Origin: an uncultured Oscillospiraceae bacterium
Lineage (GTDB): Bacteria; Bacillota; Clostridia; Oscillospirales; Oscillospiraceae
Direction of reading: 5' to 3'
NCBI GenBank assembly: GCA_948616425.1
Contig: CAPGBJ010000032.1
Location: forward strand, 1 to 12,801
Length of the DNA: 12,801 bases
The notes under the pieces are model-generated. The model was not told the origin of the DNA. It ran no database searches and saw nothing but the letters and a program-made list of their open reading frames with translations. A program made the translations under genes and the position numbers. Below, one piece after another: positions 7,794 through 12,801 of this stretch (its first letter is position 1; the number at the start of each line of letters is the position of its first letter).

Positions 7794-8351
7794 ATGTACA
7801 TCGACCCGACCCGATACGCCACCCGGCCCACAGACGACCGCATCCCCCAGGAACTGGCCATCTACGACCGGCTGGAGGCGCTGTCCATCCCCTATGTCCG
7901 GGTGGACCATGACCGCGCCGACACCATTGAGATCTGTCACGAGGTGGAGCGGATCTTGGGCTCTGAGATCTGCAAAAATCTGTTCCTATGCAACCGGCAG
8001 CAGACCGATTTCTACCTGCTGATGATGCCGGGGGACAAGCCCTTCAAAACGAAATATCTCTCCGCCCAGCTGGGCTGTTCCCGGCTGTCCTTCGCCGATG
8101 ACAGCCACATGAGGGACTATTTGCAGACTGTCCCCGGCTCTGTCTCCGCCCTGGAGCTGCTCTTTGACACCGAGAACCGGGTCAAGCTGGTCATCGACCG
8201 GGACCTGCTGGCCGACGAGTATATAAGCGGCCACCCGGGCATCTCCACCTCCACCCTCCAGCTCAAGCGGGAAGATTTGCTGAGATTTATAGAGTCCGCC
8301 GGCCACTCCCCCACCTATATCGAACTGCCCGACCCCAGGGAGGAAGTATGA
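7794..8351 (+). CDS. ProX/YbaK-family aminoacyl-tRNA deacylase (prolyl-tRNA editing type)
   Basis: A 185-residue stand-alone editing domain of the YbaK/ProRS-INS superfamily. Members clear mischarged tRNA-Pro (ProX/PrdX act on Ala-tRNA-Pro, YbaK on Cys-tRNA-Pro) in the cytosol. Visible features are the conserved Lys61 in KNLFLCNR (the YbaK catalytic-site lysine), FYLLMMPGDKPFKTKYLS (73-90), PGSVSALELLFD (114-125) and HPGISTSTL (147-155) near the C-terminus. This layout matches the ProX/PrdX branch better than YbaK. An upstream ATG at 7725 lies inside the hairpin element; AAGGAG at 7781-7786 clearly selects ATG 7794. It overlaps the next gene by four bases (ATGA), so the two are coupled. Substrate specificity is from family knowledge and was not tested. 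Confidence 0.87.
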   Translation: MYIDPTRYATRPTDDRIPQELAIYDRLEALSIPYVRVDHDRADTIEICHEVERILGSEICKNLFLCNRQQTDFYLLMMPGDKPFKTKYLSAQLGCSRLSFADDSHMRDYLQTVPGSVSALELLFDTENRVKLVIDRDLLADEYISGHPGISTSTLQLKREDLLRFIESAGHSPTYIELPDPREEV

Positions 8352-8692
8352 GCGGACACCGCTCTGAACTCCTGGTTGAAAAAATTGCTCTGGCGGAGAG
8401 GATCCTGCAAAAATACGGCGCTGAGCTGGTGGGAACAAGCCGGGAGCTGGAGACATTCGGATATGCTGACGGCTCCTTCTTTCAGGAGGAAGTGGAAAAA
8501 CGGCTCTGGAAGCGGGGGGCAGACTACATCCGGGTGGACAAGATGTTTTTTTCAAGGGGACCTTTTATTGTCCTGGAGTTCTCAGACAGACCGGAAGGAC
8601 CTTATGAGGACGCGGACCCCTTCCCCTGTGATCTGCCGGACGACGAATTAGAGGCTGAAATTCGCTTTGACCTGGGGCTGGACCCCGCCTGA
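8348..8692 (+). CDS. Conserved-looking small protein of unknown function
   Basis: A 114-residue soluble, acidic protein that I do not recognise. It has no signal peptide or membrane segment. An amphipathic N-terminal helix (about 6-25) is followed by alternating strands, including YIRVDKMFF (60-68) and GPFIVLEFSD (71-80). The tail is rich in Asp and Glu (87-114). The start ATG overlaps the stop of the ProX-like gene as ATGA and has GGGAGGA upstream inside that gene. The codon bias matches its neighbours, and it is directly followed by a terminator, so it is very likely a real last gene of a two-gene unit. Coupling to a tRNA-editing enzyme hints at translation quality control, but nothing in the sequence proves it. 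Confidence 0.8.
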   Translation: MSGHRSELLVEKIALAERILQKYGAELVGTSRELETFGYADGSFFQEEVEKRLWKRGADYIRVDKMFFSRGPFIVLEFSDRPEGPYEDADPFPCDLPDDELEAEIRFDLGLDPA

Positions 8693-8697
8693 ATCCC

Positions 8698-8743
8698 GTG
8701 AAAAAGCACCGGCTTTCGATGAAAGCCGGCGCTTTTTTGTCAC
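8698..8743. terminator. Bidirectional intrinsic terminator
   Basis: AAAAAGC-A-CCGGCTTTC pairs with GAAAGCCGG-C-GCTTTTTT across a GAT loop, with GTG/CAC extending the base. T-runs follow on both strands. It ends the ProX-like operon and the convergent CofE-like gene, whose stop codon (8742-8740) lies inside the stem base. Confidence 0.92.
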
Positions 8744-9444
8744 GCCTTGCGCAGAATGCCCATGGGGGTACACTCTTCCCCCTGACCCAGGGGGTTGTCC
8801 CCCAGCGCCCGGGCCAGCCAGTCCATGGTGGGCGCCTTCTCAGAGAAGCCCAGAATATTGGCGCCCAGGTCATTGATATCCACAATGGCGACGGGGTATC
8901 CAAGCGCCTGTGCCAGGCGCTTGGCCGTCCCCATGGGGTCGGCAGGGGTGAGGACCACGTAGTGGTCGTAGGGCGGGATGGTGCCCTCGGTGGGGCCGTC
9001 GATCCCCCGGGCCTTGGGGCCGGCCACGATATAGAACCAGCCGTGTTTCCCCAGCAGCTTGCCCACCGCCGAACAGAAGGCAGCGAAGAGGATGCGCAGA
9101 GTGCCGCACTCCTGGAGGGCCATCTCCATGGTCTCCGGAATACCCAGGCCGATGCCGGCAGGGGTCTTGGTGACAAAGCGGCTGAGGGTGACGGCCAGTT
9201 TCCGCGGCCTGATATCCTCCATGGGGATGGCCCGGCTCTGGGTGCAGGCCACCGCTTTTTCTGAAATAAACAGGATATCCCCGGGCTGCATTTTGTCCTT
9301 GGGGTATCGGTTGACCACGTCCACCATGTCGTCGTCCTTGGTAATCAGGTGGGTCTTAACGGGGATACGCAGATAATCCACGCCGTCCACGGTGCGGACC
9401 AGTTTTTTGCCGGGATTGGCGCTGTAGTTCATTTCCTCGCTCAT
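8740..9444 (-). CDS. CofE-like protein (coenzyme F420:L-glutamate ligase family)
   Basis: A 234-residue cytosolic protein resembling CofE, the GTP-dependent enzyme that adds gamma-linked glutamate to coenzyme F420-0. Matching parts are IPVKTHLITKDDDM (27-40), PGDILFISEKAVACTQSR (54-71), RFVTKTPAGIGLG (89-101), the GPKARGIDGPTEGTIPP loop (142-158) and VAIVDINDLGANILG (185-199). The length is near that of archaeal CofE. AGGAG at 9454-9458 supports the start. No other F420 gene (cofC, cofD, fbiC) is in the window, and most Clostridia are not known to make F420. In Chlamydia a CofE relative adds glutamate to folate, so folate or another acceptor is possible. It is monocistronic, with a possible promoter at 9577-9605 and a hairpin-rich leader. 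Confidence 0.72.
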   Translation of the reverse strand: MSEEMNYSANPGKKLVRTVDGVDYLRIPVKTHLITKDDDMVDVVNRYPKDKMQPGDILFISEKAVACTQSRAIPMEDIRPRKLAVTLSRFVTKTPAGIGLGIPETMEMALQECGTLRILFAAFCSAVGKLLGKHGWFYIVAGPKARGIDGPTEGTIPPYDHYVVLTPADPMGTAKRLAQALGYPVAIVDINDLGANILGFSEKAPTMDWLARALGDNPLGQGEECTPMGILRKA

Positions 9445-9486
9445 GGGGCAGGGCTCCTCTCATTGGTGCGTTATTCACGGGCGTAT

Positions 9487-9558
9487 GGGCCGCCGACTTC
9501 TGCGGCCCGCCAGTTGCCTTTGTGAAATTGTTTGGGGCGGCGCGCCGAAGCTGCGCGC
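9487..9558 (-). other. Two hairpins in the leader of the CofE-like gene
   Basis: GGGCCGC/GCGGCCC pair perfectly over seven bases with an eight-base loop (9487-9508). GCGCGC pairs with GCGCGC around a seven-base loop (9540-9558). Both would sit in the roughly 125-base untranslated leader between the predicted promoter and the ribosome site. They may be regulatory or remnants of a repeat. No known riboswitch was recognised. Confidence 0.4.
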
Positions 9559-9576
9559 GCTACACACAATTAAATT

Positions 9577-9611
9577 ATTATACCACTGTTAACCGGCAGA
9601 TTCTACCGGTT
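9577..9611 (-). promoter_or_regulatory. Possible promoter and overlapping palindrome for the CofE-like gene
   Basis: A perfect -10 TATAAT lies on the minus strand at 9582-9577. The -35 at 9605-9600 is weak (TAGAAT, 17-base spacer). That weak -35 sits inside an inverted repeat, AACCGG (9591-9596) and CCGGTT (9606-9611), which could bind a regulator or form a hairpin at the mtaB 3' end. No T-run follows it on the minus strand. Confidence 0.45.
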
Positions 9612-10910
9612 TTCCAAATTTAATAATTCCCCCTCCAGATATCCGTCCCCAACACCGGTGACAGACACCTGCCTCAGCTGGTTGTGGAGACGTTCCCCGC
9701 TTTTCACCCCCACCTTGCAGTACCGGGTGGTGTGGCCCCACCACAGGCCGTCCCGCTCCTCCTCAAACAGGACCTCCACCTTGTCCCACTGCTCCAGATA
9801 GCGCCGCTCCATCCGGGCCGCTGTCTCGGCGGCCAGCCGGGCCCGCTCCTCCTTGACGGCTCTGGGTACCTGGTCCGGCATGGAGGCCGCTGGTGTGCCG
9901 GGGCGTTTGGAGTAGGGGAAGATGTGCATGGCGGCAAAGGCGCACCGCTGGATGAAGTCCAGGGACTGGACAAACTCCTCCTCCGTCTCCCCCGGAAAGC
10001 CCACAATCATGTCGGTGGTGATGGCGGGGACGGGGGTTTGGAAGTACTTCCACAGCAGGCCGACACTCTCAAAAAACCGGGCGGTGTCATACTTCCGGTT
10101 CATCCGCTTCAAGGTGGCGTCACAGCCGGACTGCATGGACAGGTGGAAGTGGGGACACAGGTTGTCCAGCTTCGCCGCCCGCTGGCAGAAGGCCTCGGTA
10201 ATCGTCCGGGGCTCCAGCGAGCCCAGCCGGACCCGGCAGCCGGGGGCGGCGGCGCACACCGCCTCCACCAGGTCGATGAGGGAGCTCCCGTCCCGGAACT
10301 CATGGCCCCAGGAGGAGATCTCAATGCCGGTGAGCACCAGCTCCCTATAGCCCTCCTGCGCCAGCTTGGCCGCCTGGGCGGCGGCGTCACGGAGGGGCAG
10401 GGAACGGACCGGCCCCCGGGCGTAGGGGATGATGCAGTAGGTGCAGAAGTTGACGCACCCGTCCTCCACTTTGAGCATGGCCCGGGTGCGGCCCTCCAGC
10501 CCCCCGGCGGGGAGGGGCTCGAAGGTGCGGCGCTTCATGGCGTCGTCCAGGGCGGTGATGGTTTCCCGGCGCTCCGCCCAGGCCCGCTCCACCAACTCCA
10601 CAAATTTAAGGCGGTCCCCGGTGCCCGCCACCAGGTCCACGGGCAGCTGTCTGATATCCTCCGGATGGGTCTGGGGGTAGCAGCCGCACAGGGCCACCAC
10701 CGCGTCCGGCGCCCGCTTCCGGGCCTGACGCACCACCTGCCGGGACTTCTTGTCGCTTACCGCCGTGACGGTGCAGGAGTTGACAATGTACACATCCGCC
10801 TCCCCCTCAAAGGGGACCAGGGTGTGTCCCCGGCCGGCAAACAGCTGCTCCAGTGCCTGGGTCTCGTACTGGTTGACCTTGCAGCCCAGGGTACAGAAGG
10901 CGATTCTCAT
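9603..10910 (-). CDS. mtaB: tRNA (t6A37) methylthiotransferase MtaB
   Basis: A radical-SAM enzyme that adds a methylthio group to t6A at position 37 of tRNAs reading ANN codons (ms2t6A), acting in the cytosol. The 435 residues hold three expected domains. The N-terminal UPF0004 part has Cys10 in CTLGCKVNQYE, Cys46 in NSCTVT and Cys77 in CGCYP for the auxiliary cluster. The radical-SAM core has C152, C156 and C159 in GCVNFCTYC. The C-terminal TRAM RNA-binding domain spans about 373-433. KVNQYETQ and the IIPYARGPVRS motif favour MtaB (Bacillus YqeV) over MiaB or RimO. It overlaps the cupin gene by four bases (ATGA) and has no Shine-Dalgarno sequence before its ATG, so its translation probably depends on that gene. 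It ends in TAG with no strong terminator. Confidence 0.95.
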   Translation of the reverse strand: MRIAFCTLGCKVNQYETQALEQLFAGRGHTLVPFEGEADVYIVNSCTVTAVSDKKSRQVVRQARKRAPDAVVALCGCYPQTHPEDIRQLPVDLVAGTGDRLKFVELVERAWAERRETITALDDAMKRRTFEPLPAGGLEGRTRAMLKVEDGCVNFCTYCIIPYARGPVRSLPLRDAAAQAAKLAQEGYRELVLTGIEISSWGHEFRDGSSLIDLVEAVCAAAPGCRVRLGSLEPRTITEAFCQRAAKLDNLCPHFHLSMQSGCDATLKRMNRKYDTARFFESVGLLWKYFQTPVPAITTDMIVGFPGETEEEFVQSLDFIQRCAFAAMHIFPYSKRPGTPAASMPDQVPRAVKEERARLAAETAARMERRYLEQWDKVEVLFEEERDGLWWGHTTRYCKVGVKSGERLHNQLRQVSVTGVGDGYLEGELLNLENR

Positions 10911-11242
10911 GCGCCGTGGGTGGGGATCATGGCCAGGATCACCAGGTCCTCGGTCCCGTCGTTGATGAGGCTATGCCCGTGGCCCTTGGGACAGTAGTGG
11001 ACCGACCCGGCGGACAGAGGCTCGTATTCCCCGTCGCACAGCACCTTGCCCGCGCCGGAGAGAATGAAAATCATCTCACTGTCGGTCTCGTGGGTGTGCA
11101 GCCCGATGGTACTGCCGGGGGTGAGACGGCCCCGCATGATCTTGGTGTCCTCGTTGACAAACATCCGGGTGATCATCTCCCCCTCGCCCCCCCGCATCTT
11201 GGGGATGACCTTCTCCTCCATCTGGTGGAAATTCAGTAACAT
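10907..11242 (-). CDS. Small single-domain cupin protein
   Basis: A 111-residue cytosolic beta-barrel protein (Cupin_2 type). Cupin motif 1 is complete: G47, H49, H51, E56 and G63 in GLHTHETDSEMIFILSG. Motif 2 is also complete: G79, P85, G87, H90 and N94 in GSVHYCPKGHGHSLIN. The three His and one Glu can bind one metal ion. Such proteins range from sugar isomerases and dioxygenases to metal-dependent sensors, so no reaction is assigned. AGGAGG at 11251-11256 lies eight bases before ATG. The stop codon overlaps the mtaB start, and it is therefore the leading gene of a two-gene unit. The pairing with mtaB may only serve expression. Confidence 0.9.
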   Translation of the reverse strand: MLLNFHQMEEKVIPKMRGGEGEMITRMFVNEDTKIMRGRLTPGSTIGLHTHETDSEMIFILSGAGKVLCDGEYEPLSAGSVHYCPKGHGHSLINDGTEDLVILAMIPTHGA

Positions 11243-11281
11243 GGTGGTTTCCTCCTAAATGTTATTGTTTGGTCTCTGGTT

Positions 11282-11370
11282 CGTCATGTAGGGCAAGGGC
11301 TCTGCCCTTGCCTTCTTAACAGAGGCGGCAACCTGACCAGGCAAGGGCAGAGCCCTTGCCCTATACGACG
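11282..11370. repeat. Nested palindromic intergenic repeat
   Basis: A 25-bp perfect inverted repeat (11289-11313 with 11339-11363, core GGGCAAGGGCTCTGCCCTTG) extends outward with one wobble and one mismatch to 11282 and 11370. The loop is 25 bases. Each arm is itself a hairpin, GGCAAGGGC-TCT-GCCCTTGCC, so the same palindrome occurs twice in opposite orientation. No T-run follows. It occupies most of the 160-base gap in front of the cupin gene, and no clear promoter is left there. Confidence 0.85.
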
Positions 11371-11406
11371 TAATGCCGCAAGCGGACGGATGATATCCGC
11401 CCCTAC
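11371..11406 (-). repeat. Second short repeat-like palindrome abutting a gene end
   Basis: On the minus strand the segment begins GTGTAGGGGCGGATATCATCC and includes the palindrome CGGAT-GAT-ATCCG. It looks like the GTAGGGGCGGAT...ATCCGCC-type repeats found between genes in gut Clostridia (from memory). Its first bases form the TAG stop of the 256-residue gene. The border with the neighbouring inverted repeat is marked by a similar TAGGG tail. Confidence 0.5.
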
Positions 11407-12173
11407 ACGTCCTCAAATTTGCAGTCCGCCCAGGCCATCTGATAGTGCTCGTTGTTGTAGTCCGGGTCGTCCATCTCTCCGGTCAGCTCCGGGTGGAGCA
11501 TACAGGCCGTGTGCGCGCTGATATGCAGCCTTGTATTCTGGGTAAATACCGCCCCCTGGGCGCCGTAGAAGACCATCTGCTTAAAAATATCCATCGCCCG
11601 GCCCTGCCCCGACTGGGGCACTCCCTCCAGCCCCATGTCCGGCCGGCCGAATTTCAGCATCCCCCGGGTGTGGAGCCAGAAACTGCCGTCCTCCATGGGG
11701 CTCCACAGGAAGGCCACATGCGCCCAGGGGGAGAAGGGCGCATCAAAGAAGGTTTTCCACCCCTGGCGCGAAATAAGCCGCAGGGCGTGGAGATCCAGCA
11801 CCGCGTCCGCCCCCATGTCCAGCGCCGCCTGGACGATGCCCACGGCGTTGCGCAGATAGTCCAGGGTGTCGTCCTTCTGGACCTCGCCCTGGAGAATTAG
11901 CCAGCTTTCCCCGGCCTTTGCTTTCTCATACAGGGCCCTGTCCTGGTTCTCCAGCACCCGGCCCAGAGTGCCGCCCAGCAGCTGGTCCATCTCGGCGGCG
12001 TGCTCCGAGCGGCGGAAGGCGTTGACCACCAGCCCGGCGGGTATCTCGTCCACGTGGTGCCGGGAGCGGGAAATTTCCAGCTCTGCCCCATCGTCTATGC
12101 CCATCACCGCGTAGTACAGATAGGGCCGCCTGCCTGTGTCCTGATAGTAGGGGCGCGCATAACTTCGATCCAT
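11403..12173 (-). CDS. Protein of unknown function, 256 residues
   Basis: A soluble protein without signal peptide or membrane segments, and I do not recognise it with certainty. Visible blocks are an N-terminal YLYYAVMGIDDGAEL (18-32), ESWLILQGEVQKDDTLDYLR (89-108), a helix with GADAVLDLHALRLISRQGW (121-139) and SFWLHTRGMLKFGRPDM (164-180). The HTRG..FG.PD pattern recalls uncharacterised DUF4261-type proteins, but this is a weak memory. AAGGAG at 12183-12188, inside the 3' end of the preceding gene, selects ATG 12173; six bases separate the two frames, so they are co-transcribed. The stop TAG coincides with the start of a repeat element, so the last residues may differ between strains. No catalytic motif stands out. 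Confidence 0.8.
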   Translation of the reverse strand: MDRSYARPYYQDTGRRPYLYYAVMGIDDGAELEISRSRHHVDEIPAGLVVNAFRRSEHAAEMDQLLGGTLGRVLENQDRALYEKAKAGESWLILQGEVQKDDTLDYLRNAVGIVQAALDMGADAVLDLHALRLISRQGWKTFFDAPFSPWAHVAFLWSPMEDGSFWLHTRGMLKFGRPDMGLEGVPQSGQGRAMDIFKQMVFYGAQGAVFTQNTRLHISAHTACMLHPELTGEMDDPDYNNEHYQMAWADCKFEDV

Positions 12174-12179
12174 GCCTGT

Positions 12180-12719
12180 TCACTCCTTTTTTGACGTGTC
12201 CTTCACCGGGAAGCCCAGCTCCTCCAGCTTTGGGGACAGTGCCCCGATCAGCGGCGCGCCGAACAGCCAGATCTCCCGCCGCCAGGGGTGGCCCAGATAG
12301 CCCCATTTCAGGTCCCGCTGGACAAAAAAGTAGTAGTCCCCGTCGGGATAAAATTCGGGGAAATAGGCGTTGTAGCCCCCGCCCAGTACGCCGCCGTACC
12401 GCTCATCTTCCACCCAGTGGTCGTGCTCGGTGACAGGCCGGCGGGGGTCGTAGCGAAAGCCGCTGTGCTGCCAATCCAGGGCGTAAATCCAGTCGTCCTC
12501 CCCCAGGCAGTCCGCCAGGGCCCGGACCACGGCGGCGTTGAAGTCCTCATACCGCTGGTCCACGGGGAAATAGGTCAAATCGTGGACCACCCAGGGCGCG
12601 GGGAGCTGGAAGGGCACCTGACTGACCCGGACGCTGGGCTGGAATTGGAGCTCTGTGTCGATCCGGTCCCAGATCTGGTTGTACTCCTCGTCCCCCAGGA
12701 TAGAAAAGAAGGTGTCCAT
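12180..12719 (-). CDS. DUF2716-like protein of unknown function
   Basis: A 179-residue soluble protein with unusually many aromatic residues (Trp, Tyr, Phe). The block FYPDGDYYFFVQRDLKWGYL (123-142) followed by GHPWRREIWLFG (143-154), and the N-terminal IWDRIDTELQFQPSV (16-30), resemble the Pfam family DUF2716. This is from memory and needs a profile search. No membrane segment, signal peptide or known catalytic triad is visible. AGGAGG at 12728-12733 lies eight bases before ATG. The site sits across the end of an upstream partial frame whose stop is three bases before this start. It is the middle member of a minus-strand unit of uncharacterised genes. Confidence 0.82.
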   Translation of the reverse strand: MDTFFSILGDEEYNQIWDRIDTELQFQPSVRVSQVPFQLPAPWVVHDLTYFPVDQRYEDFNAAVVRALADCLGEDDWIYALDWQHSGFRYDPRRPVTEHDHWVEDERYGGVLGGGYNAYFPEFYPDGDYYFFVQRDLKWGYLGHPWRREIWLFGAPLIGALSPKLEELGFPVKDTSKKE

Positions 12720-12722
12720 CCG

Positions 12723-12801
12723 TCACCCCTCCTTTCCGGTCAATTCTTCCACAATTCGCTCTGAAAAATAGGAGATATCCTCGTTTTCTGAGGAGACAAA
12801 C
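12723..12801 (-). CDS. C-terminal end of an unknown gene entering from the right edge
   Basis: On the minus strand a frame is open from the window edge for 25 codons and ends in TGA at 12725-12723, three bases before the next start codon. The encoded tail, SSENEDISYFSERIVEELTG plus a few residues, looks like a normal acidic helical C-terminus. Tight spacing to the DUF2716-like gene is typical of an operon. Too little is present to name it. Confidence 0.5.
   Translation of the reverse strand, partial: FVSSENEDISYFSERIVEELTGKEG

Noticed and set aside
9684..10997. 437-codon plus-strand frame opposite mtaB and the cupin gene
   Set aside because: It covers two well-supported minus-strand genes, and the product is a low-information Gly/Leu/His mix.
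11282..11406. CRISPR array
   Set aside because: The repeats are inverted, few and without regular spacers.

Overview
The window is dense, GC-rich bacterial chromosome, roughly 60% GC by eye. Most genes start with strong AGGAGG-type ribosome sites, and clear intrinsic terminators sit between convergent genes. The gene content (MetRS with a C-terminal tRNA-binding domain, a BlaI/BlaR1-type pair, a ProX-type editing deacylase, YqeV/MtaB) and the high GC suggest a gut-type member of the Clostridia, most likely Oscillospiraceae (Flavonifractor/Oscillibacter-like). This taxonomic call is an inference.

Layout. Positions 1-1197 hold the 3' two-thirds of metG, ended by a terminator. pyk (1362-2792) follows on the same strand. 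A shared bidirectional terminator separates pyk from a convergent two-gene operon on the minus strand: blaI (4739-4377), then a BlaR1-like membrane metallopeptidase carrying a C-terminal M23/LytM domain (4375-2882). The blaI promoter is covered by three related palindromes, which is the clearest regulatory signal in the window. Divergent from it is a sodium:solute symporter (5056-6630) with its own promoter, followed by a metal-dependent amidohydrolase (6777-7631). A folded, repeat-like element (7661-7759) precedes a coupled pair: a ProX-like tRNA-editing protein and a 114-residue unknown (7794-8692). This pair ends at a second bidirectional terminator.

From 8740 to the right edge everything is on the minus strand. 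Read in transcription order it is: a partial unknown gene at the edge, a DUF2716-like protein, a 256-residue unknown, two palindromic intergenic repeats, a cupin translationally coupled to the tRNA methylthiotransferase mtaB, and a CofE-like (F420:glutamate ligase family) protein behind a hairpin-rich leader.

Most genes are housekeeping (translation fidelity, tRNA modification, glycolysis). The parts most worth a second look are the M56-M23 fusion with its BlaI partner and triple operator, the folded element upstream of the ProX gene, the nested palindrome upstream of the cupin gene, the repeat that supplies a stop codon, and the unknown gene cluster at the right edge. No CRISPR array, tRNA, rRNA, insertion sequence or phage gene was seen.
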